A DNA stretch of 64,000 nt from Nocardioides pinisoli (GTDB lineage: Bacteria; Actinomycetota; Actinomycetes; Propionibacteriales; Nocardioidaceae), in the NCBI RefSeq assembly GCF_024199985.1, contig NZ_JANARS010000001.1, positions 744,001 to 808,000 on the forward strand, written 5' to 3'. The notes beneath the pieces are model-generated. The model saw only the letters and a program-made list of their open reading frames with translations. It did no database searches and was not told the origin of the DNA. Both the position numbers and the translations under genes were made by a program. The number at the start of each line of letters is the position of its first letter. The stretch's first letter is position 1. Positions 42,073-49,897 of this stretch are shown here, piece by piece.

Positions 42073-43560
42073 ATGGTCGCTGAGATCGCTCCCGCGCCCG
42101 CGCTCGAGACCGACGAGCTCTGGCGCCTGACGATGGAGCACTCGCCGGTCGGGATGGCCATCGTGACACCGACGGGCGCGTTCCTGACGGCCAACGTCGC
42201 GCTGTGCGACATGCTCGGTCACGAGGCCGACGTGCTCATCACGAAGTCCTTCCAGGACATCACCCACCCCGCGGACCTCGACACCGACCTGCGGCTCTTC
42301 CAGCAGACGCTGGCGGGCGAGATCAGCTCCTACCGGATCACCAAGCGCTACCTCCGTGCCGACGGCAGCACGCTGGTCGGCGACCTCTCCGTCGCGCTGT
42401 TGCGCGACGCGATGGGCACCCCGATCCACTTCATCTCCCAGATCGTCGACCTCAGCGAGCGCCAGGCGTTCGTCGACCGGCTCGACGCGGCGGAGGCCGC
42501 GGCGGAGGCGGAGCGTCGTACGGCCCAGGCGGTCTTCGAGGGCGTCGCCGTCGGGCTCCTGCAGATCGACGCCCAGGGCCGCTACGTCGCCACCAACGGC
42601 CGGCACCGCGAGTTCCTCGACCTCGCCTTCCCCGAGGGCCACCGCGGCAGGGCGGGACAGCTCGGCTTCGCCTACGACGCCGACCAGCAGCCGCTCGACC
42701 ACGACGACATGCCGTCGGTGCGGGCCTCGCGCGGCGAGGAGTTCGACGACGTACGCGTGTGGGTGGGCAAGGACCCGCACGCGCGCCGCGCGCTGTCGGT
42801 CTCCGCGCGCCGCGTGCTCGACCGCGCGGGCGAGCTGACCGGCGCCGTGCTGGCCTACCACGACATCACCGACTCAGTTCGTGCGATGGCCGTCAAGGAC
42901 GAGTTCGTCTCGACGATCTCCCACGAGCTCCGCACGCCGCTCACGGCGGCGCTGGCCTACCTCGAGCTGCTCGACGAGTCGACCGACGTCAGCCCCGAGG
43001 GCCACCAGCAGGTGACCGCGGCGCGGCGCAACATGCTGCGGCTCTCGCACCTGGTCGCCGACCTCCTCTTCACCACGCGCGTCTCGGCCGGCTCGCCGCT
43101 GGTCGACCCCTACCGCGTCGACCTCGCCGTCCTGCTGTGCGAGGCGGTCGACGCGGCCTCGCTCGACGCCGACAACCGGGGTGTGCGCCTGGTCAGCCGG
43201 GTGCCGGACTCCCTGCCGGCCGACGCCGACGGGATGCGCCTGCGCCAGGTCTTCGACAACCTCCTCGACAACGCCGTCTCCTACAGCACCACGGGCGGCG
43301 TGGTCACCGTCGACCTCGGCGTCCGCGAGGGGCACGTGGTGCTCACGATCACCGACGAGGGCACCGGCATCGACGCGGCCGAGCTGGAGCAGGTGTTCGG
43401 CCGGTTCTACCGCGGCGAGAACGCCCGGCGCCTCCACATCGCAGGCACCGGCCTGGGCCTCACCATCGTGCGCAGCATCGTCGAGGCCCACGGCGGCGTG
43501 GTGTCGCTCGAGAGCACGCTCGGCGAGGGCACCAGCGTCTGCGTCATGCTGCCCCGCTAG
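42073..43560 (+). CDS. PAS-domain histidine kinase, cytoplasmic
   Basis: A 495-residue kinase with two PAS domains (about 15-140: NVALCDMLGHEADVL, and 150-270: GVAVGLLQIDAQGRYVATNG), HisKA with the histidine in STISHELRTPLTAALAYL and HATPase with NLLDNAVSYS, DEGTGID and GTGLGLTI. There is no transmembrane segment, so it senses an internal signal. GGAGG is six bases ahead of the ATG at 42073. No response regulator is next to it. Confidence 0.92.
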   Translation: MVAEIAPAPALETDELWRLTMEHSPVGMAIVTPTGAFLTANVALCDMLGHEADVLITKSFQDITHPADLDTDLRLFQQTLAGEISSYRITKRYLRADGSTLVGDLSVALLRDAMGTPIHFISQIVDLSERQAFVDRLDAAEAAAEAERRTAQAVFEGVAVGLLQIDAQGRYVATNGRHREFLDLAFPEGHRGRAGQLGFAYDADQQPLDHDDMPSVRASRGEEFDDVRVWVGKDPHARRALSVSARRVLDRAGELTGAVLAYHDITDSVRAMAVKDEFVSTISHELRTPLTAALAYLELLDESTDVSPEGHQQVTAARRNMLRLSHLVADLLFTTRVSAGSPLVDPYRVDLAVLLCEAVDAASLDADNRGVRLVSRVPDSLPADADGMRLRQVFDNLLDNAVSYSTTGGVVTVDLGVREGHVVLTITDEGTGIDAAELEQVFGRFYRGENARRLHIAGTGLGLTIVRSIVEAHGGVVSLESTLGEGTSVCVMLPR

Positions 43561-43573
43561 CCGGCCCGTCCGG

Positions 43574-44497
43574 TCAGGCGGTGATCTGTGCGCTGCGGTT
43601 GAAACGCGACTTCGTGTCTCCGTCGAGGGAGTAGAAGAAGCCCGCGTAGCGTCCGACCAGCTCGGCCGGCATGCCGGAGAGCTGGGCCCAGAACTCGTAG
43701 TGGTTGCCGCCGTCCGGCGCAGGACCACGGTCGGGGTTGGCACCGAGGCCGGTGCGTGAGGTGTGGTGGGACTGATGCGTGACGAACCGGTAGAGCCACT
43801 CGCCGTCGGCGTCGGCCACGGCCCCGCCCGACCAGGACTGGTGCTGGCCGGCGATCGTCGGCTTGGCCTTGCCGGCGATCTGCGGGATCGCGACCACGAC
43901 CACGATCTTCCCGACCACTCCGGGGTGTTCCTGGTGGGCGGCGATGCTGTCGGAGAAGACGCGCGCGAGGCTCGCAGTGGGCGAGGCATCCGTGTTCAGG
44001 ACCTTGTCGGGCATGGCGTACGCCTCGACGGCGGTCGTCGTCGTCGCGGACTCCCGCCCGTCGGCGCGGGCGACGGCGGAGACCGTGAACGCGGGGCCCT
44101 GGAATCCGCGCCAGGGCAGCGCGGTCCGGGACCCGAGGTCGAGCGTGGCGTGGAAGTCGGCGGTCGCGGACGTGAGGACCAGGGTGTGGCTGTCGGCCAG
44201 CCCGGTGCTGGCTGAGCCCGATGCGGCGTCGGAGACGCTGTCGAAGACGCCGGGCGGCAGGGTCAGGCTCATCTGATAGCTGTCCGTAAAGCCCGTCACC
44301 GTCGCCGTCACCGAGACCTTCTCGGGCTGGTCGGTCAGGTAGGTGACCACCAGCCCGGTGACGGCCAAGGCCCCCGAGGTGTTGGCGAAGGCCGGTGCGG
44401 TCGTCGCGACGGTGACTGCCGGGATGGACCAGACGGCTCCCCGGACGGCGGCCCGCCTGCTGAGCACGGTCGATCCCATGCGTGTCTGGTCGGACAC
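43574..44497 (-). CDS. Tat-exported protein of unknown function (A)
   Basis: A 307-residue precursor with a twin-arginine signal: SRRAAVRGAVWSIPAVTV, then AFANTSG as cleavage region. The secreted part is beta-rich (LVVTYLTDQPEKVSVTATV) and ends with WAQLSGMPAELVGRYAGFFY. Its signal is very like that of the protein at 46319 (RRxALRGAxWSxxAVTV...ANTSG), and the two genes flank the Wzz/kinase gene. Function unknown; association with exopolysaccharide export is suggested by context. Confidence 0.8.
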   Translation of the reverse strand: MSDQTRMGSTVLSRRAAVRGAVWSIPAVTVATTAPAFANTSGALAVTGLVVTYLTDQPEKVSVTATVTGFTDSYQMSLTLPPGVFDSVSDAASGSASTGLADSHTLVLTSATADFHATLDLGSRTALPWRGFQGPAFTVSAVARADGRESATTTTAVEAYAMPDKVLNTDASPTASLARVFSDSIAAHQEHPGVVGKIVVVVAIPQIAGKAKPTIAGQHQSWSGGAVADADGEWLYRFVTHQSHHTSRTGLGANPDRGPAPDGGNHYEFWAQLSGMPAELVGRYAGFFYSLDGDTKSRFNRSAQITA

Positions 44498-44675
44498 GGT
44501 GCCACCCCCACATATCGGCGAAAGCCGGCACCCCCACGGGCCGGTTCGGCGAGCGTAGGTCGACTTCCGGCCGATCCAGCCGGGCTGAAGGGAACGTGAG
44601 GGAAACCTTGATCCACCCCCCGACCGGTCTGGTCCGCTGGTGCAGACCTTCGGGCGGAGTGGGGTCAGGCGAGGA

Positions 44676-46085
44676 TCAGCGCGAGCCCTTGCGTCGCCCG
44701 GCGGTGCTCTCGACGTAGTCGTCGGTGCCGTAGCCGTAGTGGCCGTAGTTGCCGGCGCCGACGGTCCGCTTGGAGACCCGGTTGAGGATGATGCCGAGCG
44801 GGCGGGCGTTGACGGTGCGCAGGTGGCCCAGGGCGTTGTCGAGCTCGGTGTCGAGCGTGCGCCCGGCCGAGACCACCACGAAGGCGCCGTCAGCCGCGTG
44901 GGCGACGACGGCGGCGTCGGTCACCGGCAGCAGCGGGGGCGCGTCGATGATGACCATGCCCTTCGCGCTGAGGTCGGCGATGACGCCGCGCATGGCCTGC
45001 GAGCCCAGGATCTCGCTGGGGTTGGGCGGGCGCGAGCCGGAGGTGAGGACGCTCAGCCCCTCGACCGTCGGGTGTGACTGGAGGGCGTCGACCAGCTCGA
45101 GGCGACCGGTGAGCACGTCGGTGAGGCCGACGGTGTCGTCGACTCCTGCCATCCCGGCAACGGCAGGGCGGCGCAGGTCGGCGTCGACGAGGGTCACCGC
45201 CTGGCCGGAGCCGGCGATCGCGGCGGCCAGGTTGGCCGCGACGGTCGACTTGCCCTCGCCCTGCTTGGGGCTGGTGACGACGATCGCCCGTGGCGGGTTG
45301 TCGACGTCCATGTAGGAGAGGTTGGTGCGCAGGCGGCGTACGCCCTCGGCGGCGAGGGCCGCGGTGCCGGTGCCGGTGCCCGTGCCGACGAAGATGCCCG
45401 GGGTCTTGCCCACGTCCGGGACCGAGCCCACGACGGGCACGCCCGTGTCGCGCTCGACGTCCTCGCTGGAGCGGATGCGGCGGTCGAGCAGCGAGCGGAC
45501 GACGGCGTAGCCGAGCCCGAGCAGGGCGCCGAGCACGGCACCGAGCAGCACGTTGCGCTCGACCTGCGGGGAGACCGGGCTCGTCGGCAGCTGGGCCGAC
45601 TCCGAGACCTCGATGCGCATGCCCTGGCCCTGGCTGCCGCTGGACTTGCCGGCCTCGATGCTCTTGACCCGCTGCGCGAGCGCGCCCACCCAGGCGTCGG
45701 CGAGCTGCTGCGCCTCCTCGGGCGTGCCCGCGCGGGCGGTGATCGAGATGATGACGGTGTCGGGGGTCTGGGCCGCGTCGATGTTGCCGACCAGGCCCTC
45801 GGGCGAGGTGTCGAGGCCGAGGTCGTCGATGACGAGCGAGGCGGTCTCGCGGTCCTTGGCGAGGACGACGTAGGACGCCGCGCGTGACTTGGACAGCGAG
45901 TCGTTGAGGCTGTCGAGTCCCGGGTCGCCGCCGCCGCCGGAGGTCACGAACCCCGACGAGCTGGCGGCGTAGACCTTGGGCTGGAGGCTGCTCCACCCGA
46001 AGGCGGCCAGCGCGGCCACGAGGACGAATGCCGTCACGGCGATCCAGTGGTTGCGCAGGACGCGCAGGTAGTCGGCGAGCTCCAC
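44676..46085 (-). CDS. Wzz/Wzc-type polysaccharide co-polymerase with BY-kinase domain
   Basis: A 469-residue two-domain protein: an N-terminal Wzz domain with two transmembrane helices (HWIAVTAFVLVAALAAFG and NVLLGAVLGALLGLGYAVV) and a cytoplasmic P-loop kinase with Walker A SPKQGEGKST, the Walker A' VTLVDADLRRP and IIDAPPLLPV. The C-terminus has a tyrosine cluster NYGHYGYGTDDY, the autophosphorylation tail. It sets chain length or controls export of the polysaccharide made by the genes from 51575. The GTG at 46085 has AGGAGA at good spacing. Confidence 0.93.
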   Translation of the reverse strand: MELADYLRVLRNHWIAVTAFVLVAALAAFGWSSLQPKVYAASSSGFVTSGGGGDPGLDSLNDSLSKSRAASYVVLAKDRETASLVIDDLGLDTSPEGLVGNIDAAQTPDTVIISITARAGTPEEAQQLADAWVGALAQRVKSIEAGKSSGSQGQGMRIEVSESAQLPTSPVSPQVERNVLLGAVLGALLGLGYAVVRSLLDRRIRSSEDVERDTGVPVVGSVPDVGKTPGIFVGTGTGTGTAALAAEGVRRLRTNLSYMDVDNPPRAIVVTSPKQGEGKSTVAANLAAAIAGSGQAVTLVDADLRRPAVAGMAGVDDTVGLTDVLTGRLELVDALQSHPTVEGLSVLTSGSRPPNPSEILGSQAMRGVIADLSAKGMVIIDAPPLLPVTDAAVVAHAADGAFVVVSAGRTLDTELDNALGHLRTVNARPLGIILNRVSKRTVGAGNYGHYGYGTDDYVESTAGRRKGSR

Positions 46086-46318
46086 CGGATCTCCTTTACT
46101 TTCCCGGATGTCTCGAGAAGCGTAGGTGCCACCGCGTGGAACGTCCCGCGAATCGGGTGCTCCGTGGGGAAGTACAACATTCATCGAGGAAATGCTCATT
46201 CGGGTAAAAGTCGGCGGTCCTCGCGATTTCGCTGTATAGCCTTCCGATCACCCGGACGGCAGGACGCTGACCGGCAGTGGTCGGGGGCGACCACTCTCAA
46301 CTTCAGTGGGGGCACCAC

Positions 46319-47188
46319 ATGAGCGACCAGCTCACCAGTCAGTCACGCTCGAACGAGAGCGGCATCACCCGTCGGACCGCGCTGCGTGGGGCAGCGTGGT
46401 CCGCATCGGCGGTCACGGTCGTCGTCGCGGCGCCGGCGCACGCCAACACGTCGGGAGTGACGCCCACCGGCTCCGCTTCGACGAGTGGCAGCACTCGCGA
46501 TGGGGCGACGCTCAACCTGAAGTCGCAGTTCACCGCCGGCCCCCAGACAGTCAGCGGCCTCACGGCTGTCGTCACGGTGAGCACGGGCACCATCGCGTCG
46601 GCCACGACGCCGGCCGGTTGGACGCGCACCGGACTTTCGGGGAGCACGGCGACATACACGTACAACGGCAACGTCGCTGGCGGAGCGGTCGCGGCGTTCG
46701 CACCGGTCGTGACGTTGTCGACGAACCCGACGACGTCGGTGACCTCGACCATCAACTTCACCTGGACCAAGACCGGAAGCGCATTGGTCTCGATTCCGCT
46801 CGCGTACGTTGCTCCCGCGGCCACGATTACCAACGCTGTCGCCCGCAAGTACAGCGAAGGCAGCACCAAGCACGTCGAGTTCAAGCTAGGCATCACGAAC
46901 AGCAGCACGACGCAGACTCTTGCTCCGCTATCGTTGGACTTCACCTGGTCGGCGGATGTGGTGGGCAACCGCGCCACGCAGTTCACTGTCCTCACTCAGG
47001 GGCGCACCTGGAACACCACCCTGAGTGACCTGACCGCAGTGCTAGCCGGAGCCGGCCTGGCTCCGGGGCAGACTCTGAGCGTGACTGCGGACTTCGTCAA
47101 CCCGAAGGACAATGCAAGCGGCTGGGTGAATGTCGAGGTCTTCTCTGGGTCAGTCAGCGCCTTCAAGTCTGCGAACGTCACTTACTGA
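46319..47188 (+). CDS. Tat-exported protein of unknown function (B)
   Basis: A 289-residue precursor with Tat signal TRRTALRGAAWSASAVTV followed by APAHANTSG. The mature part is Ser/Thr-rich and strand-rich (TASTTPAGW-type segments, NFTWTKTGSALVSIPLAY, TLSVTADFVN), as in surface adhesin-like proteins. Its divergent promoter region with the kinase gene is 233 bases and notably AT-rich. Third-position GC is lower than in housekeeping genes. It is a likely paralogue of protein A in its signal only. Confidence 0.78.
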   Translation: MSDQLTSQSRSNESGITRRTALRGAAWSASAVTVVVAAPAHANTSGVTPTGSASTSGSTRDGATLNLKSQFTAGPQTVSGLTAVVTVSTGTIASATTPAGWTRTGLSGSTATYTYNGNVAGGAVAAFAPVVTLSTNPTTSVTSTINFTWTKTGSALVSIPLAYVAPAATITNAVARKYSEGSTKHVEFKLGITNSSTTQTLAPLSLDFTWSADVVGNRATQFTVLTQGRTWNTTLSDLTAVLAGAGLAPGQTLSVTADFVNPKDNASGWVNVEVFSGSVSAFKSANVTY

Positions 47189-47195
47189 CCCAATT

Positions 47196-48668
47196 TCATC
47201 GGTCGCGACCGGAGTCCTGTCTGTCACTCAGGCGGGAGACCACCTCGGCCGCACGATTCCCAAGCACGCGGGGCACCGCCACAATGGCGTGGGGCGACAA
47301 TTCATGCGTCGTGAACCTCGATGGGAGCAAGCTCTCGCTCAGGAGTCGCCTCGCTTCCGCAATGGAGCTAGGGGTGGGATCGAGTTCGCGAAGTCGGCGA
47401 ACGAAGTTGATCCCGGGCACGGACAGCGGCTGATGCTGAGGAGTGGTCCCGTCCTGCTCGTGAAGCACCCGTCGACGTAACCCTGGGTCGACCCTCTGCA
47501 TCGCGAGATGAACGATCGGCGGGGCTGCTGACGGCATCCCAAACTCGGTCACGGCCAAGCCGATGGACAGCAGCTGCTCTGGGCGCAGCGGACGATCGGC
47601 CCCGTGCCACGTATTGGGATCGGACGCGAGGACGTGGACGTCTAGCAGGCTCCGCAGCCACCTCCACCGGTCCCTGGCAGCATGACCGGACGAATGCGCC
47701 AACGCATCGTAGGGAGAGAGCGTCGGAATCGGATGGCCGTCGACGGACACGATGGTGCGACGCCTCCAGAGTGCGTCGAAGTCTGGGAAGGCTCCTCGCA
47801 TCGGGACGAGGTGCCAGTGCAGGTCGACGTTGCTACGGGGGCCAATGAGCGTCAGCTCATTGCCGGTCTGCAGGTGGTGGCGCCATGCCCACGAGTGCCC
47901 CGGTATCGGAAAGCCCGGTGCTGGCGTCCACCCCGCCTCGTTGAGGACGCCATGGGCTCGGTCGACGTCTTGCGGAGGAACGAGCACGTCTAGGTCGCCA
48001 GCGCCGCGTATGGCGAAGTCACCATAGGCCTGCGCTGCGAGTGTCACGCCTTTGAAGGCCAACACGGGGATCCTCTCTGCGGCCAAGGCATCGCTGACCA
48101 CGACTAGGTCGGCTGCCAGCTGCTTCGCTCCCGCTCGCTGACGGCCAGCCATCGCTTCCAGCTCAGAGCTTGCCTGCCTGGGAAGGGCGAGCCGGTCCAG
48201 GTTCGCCGCGATAGAGGGGACGACATGGTGAGCGCGAGCCGCAGCAACAAGGCTTGTGGGTCCAACGCGCTCCGGAAGGACCCAGGTCCCTGCAGTTCCT
48301 GCGCGCAGGTGTCGCAGCGCACTCCTCAGTGCGGTCACGCCTTCCGAACGCTCTTCGCCAGCCAGTTCTCCCGCTCGTCGCTCGGAGAACGACAATTCAT
48401 CTCCCACCACCAGCAAGACCTTGTGGGCTGCGAGATCCCACACCTGCTGCCGAGTGAGATCTTCTGCCGAGTTGGGATCGTCGGGCGGGCCGAATGTCCT
48501 CACGACGTGTTCCGTCACAGCTTGGAGTGTGACTGTGCTCCCGTCCGGCACGGCTTCCAGGATCGTGGTGGCGATCGGCGAGAGGCCAAGGACGCTCTCG
48601 TCCACCATGACGACGCTGCGCTCGTCCTCGACGTAGTGGTCGGTCACGTTCCCGCGTCTCAAGATCAC
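47196..48668 (-). CDS. PqqD-like domain fused to a nucleotidyltransferase-family domain
   Basis: A 490-residue protein. The first 90 residues read like a PqqD/RRE peptide-binding domain (DERSVVMVDESVLGLSPIAT, then LTRQQVWDLAAHKVLLVV). From about 130 it is a NTP_transf_5-like nucleotidyltransferase with the segment VLAFKGVTLAAQAYGDF and the metal-binding GAGDLDVLVPPQDV. In lasso-peptide and exopolysaccharide loci HprK-like kinases and such nucleotidyltransferases occur together. Here they are fused to the recognition domain and coupled by GTGA to an HprK-like gene. What they modify is unknown. Confidence 0.75.
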   Translation of the reverse strand: MILRRGNVTDHYVEDERSVVMVDESVLGLSPIATTILEAVPDGSTVTLQAVTEHVVRTFGPPDDPNSAEDLTRQQVWDLAAHKVLLVVGDELSFSERRAGELAGEERSEGVTALRSALRHLRAGTAGTWVLPERVGPTSLVAAARAHHVVPSIAANLDRLALPRQASSELEAMAGRQRAGAKQLAADLVVVSDALAAERIPVLAFKGVTLAAQAYGDFAIRGAGDLDVLVPPQDVDRAHGVLNEAGWTPAPGFPIPGHSWAWRHHLQTGNELTLIGPRSNVDLHWHLVPMRGAFPDFDALWRRRTIVSVDGHPIPTLSPYDALAHSSGHAARDRWRWLRSLLDVHVLASDPNTWHGADRPLRPEQLLSIGLAVTEFGMPSAAPPIVHLAMQRVDPGLRRRVLHEQDGTTPQHQPLSVPGINFVRRLRELDPTPSSIAEARRLLSESLLPSRFTTHELSPHAIVAVPRVLGNRAAEVVSRLSDRQDSGRDR

Positions 48669-49417
48669 GACGGGACCGCTAACAGCCGGGTGAGCACCGC
48701 CGCCAGGTCTGCCGACTCTGCGTAGCGCACGCGCCTGGCGCCGCCGACGAGGTGGACCAGCTCGGCCAGGCGATGCAGCGGCTTGTCCATGCTGGGCAGG
48801 TAGGACGACTGCGGCGCAATGGCTGCAATAGCGTCCACGGTGTCCAACTTCTCGACCTGGGGCTCTCCCTCATGACCAGGGTCTCGCTCGATCATCAGCA
48901 GGGCTGCTAGCCGACCGTCCAAGTCGGTGGATCGCAGGCCGAGGGCAGACGGCGCGATCTGCTTCTTCACATGGCTGCCGTCGATGATCGACAGTGGCTT
49001 GCGGTACTGAAGGACGACGCCGTCGCGCGTGATGGCCGCGGTCTCGTCCGTCAGGTAGGCAAAGGTCTTGCCGAGGGTTAGCGACGCCGTGGTCTTGCCT
49101 GTGCCTGAGGCCGCGACCAACACGGCGGTTCGCCCGGTCTCGGTGTCGGCGAGAGCAGCAGCGTGCAGCATCACGAGCTGTCCGGCCCTGGCGTCAATCG
49201 CGGCGGTCGTGACGGCGGGGGAGAGGTGGTGGAGGGCGTTCTCGACGTCCGTCCCAGCGGCCTGCACCGCATCGGTGGTGGGCTCATCGTCCGTCAGCGC
49301 ATCGCGCCACGCTTCCAGCACGGGCCCGCGGAGCGCATGGGACGTGCGTATCGGCACGACGACTCCAAAAGCCGAGACGTGGGCGACGACGTCCGCCTGC
49401 TCCTCAGTGCTGGGCAT
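48665..49417 (-). CDS. HprK-like P-loop kinase
   Basis: A 250-residue protein with the P-loop LVAASGTGKTTASLTLG near residue 125 and the downstream acidic pair DETAAI, in the layout of HPr kinase-related proteins found with PqqD-like genes. True HPr kinase has an extra hexamer core and a longer C-terminus. It probably phosphorylates a peptide or a small molecule. The ATG at 49417 has AGGG at nine bases. Its stop overlaps the start of the PqqD-nucleotidyltransferase gene. A terminator-like hairpin precedes it. Confidence 0.75.
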   Translation of the reverse strand: MPSTEEQADVVAHVSAFGVVVPIRTSHALRGPVLEAWRDALTDDEPTTDAVQAAGTDVENALHHLSPAVTTAAIDARAGQLVMLHAAALADTETGRTAVLVAASGTGKTTASLTLGKTFAYLTDETAAITRDGVVLQYRKPLSIIDGSHVKKQIAPSALGLRSTDLDGRLAALLMIERDPGHEGEPQVEKLDTVDAIAAIAPQSSYLPSMDKPLHRLAELVHLVGGARRVRYAESADLAAVLTRLLAVPS

Positions 49418-49472
49418 GGCCGCCACCCTAGGCCGGCCGGCGCGAAACTCGGCCGGGATAGGAAAAAGAATG

Positions 49473-49497
49473 GGCCCCCCGCGTGGGGTGCGGGGGG
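49473..49497 (-). terminator. Hairpin with T-run in the leader of the hprK-like operon
   Basis: GCCCCCCGC and GCGGGGGGC make a perfect 9-bp stem; on the minus strand it is followed by ATTCTTTTTCC, making a textbook intrinsic terminator 56 bases before the hprK-like ATG. It either ends a short upstream transcript or works as an attenuator of the operon. Confidence 0.75.
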
Positions 49498-49633
49498 CTC
49501 CGGGCGCTCCGTGGGGTGAAGCGCAATTCTTGGCTCGTAGTGGGGGCACTTGACGAGCTGGACGTCTCGGCGGGGGCATTTGCCAATCTGTCTTGACTGA
49601 GTTTGCCAGACACGGCGCGCCTCCGCAGCATTT

Positions 49634-49661
49634 TTGACACAATCGCCGCGGGCGAACGATT
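49634..49661 (+). promoter_or_regulatory. Candidate promoter of the secreted peptide gene
   Basis: TTGACA at 49634-49639 is followed after 16 bases by ACGATT, acceptable -35 and -10 boxes about 45 bases upstream of the peptide's ATG. Confidence 0.4.
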
Positions 49662-49707
49662 CCCCTGTGTTCGCTCGGTCAGCCCCACACCCCACAAGGA
49701 GTTCCTC

Positions 49708-49833
49708 ATGAAGACCATCGCTCGCCTCGTCGTCGCCGCCACCGCCATCGTCAGCATCGCCGGCATGGCGGCTCCGGTCAGCGCGGCCCCGCAGAACAAC
49801 GTGCAGCAGCAGCGCAACGTGTGGTGCTGCTGA
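49708..49833 (+). CDS. 41-residue secreted peptide, candidate signalling peptide
   Basis: A 41-codon frame with AAGGAG upstream of the ATG. It has a clear Sec signal (MKTIARLVVAATAIVSIAG, followed by MAAPVSAA) and a short mature tail, PQNNVQQQRNVWCC, ending in Trp-Cys-Cys. It is convergent with an HTH-TPR regulator gene, 64 bases between their stops, and divergent from the hprK-like operon. Secreted small peptides next to XRE-TPR regulators are the hallmark of RRNPP quorum sensing in Firmicutes; the pair here has the same logic. Alternatives: a substrate of the kinase/PqqD module beside it, or a bacteriocin-like peptide. Confidence 0.65.
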   Translation: MKTIARLVVAATAIVSIAGMAAPVSAAPQNNVQQQRNVWCC

Positions 49834-49897
49834 TCCACGCTTGACTCGCGGTCGTCGGCGGCCTTGGCCCGCACGCGCGGGCTGAGGCCGGATCACC

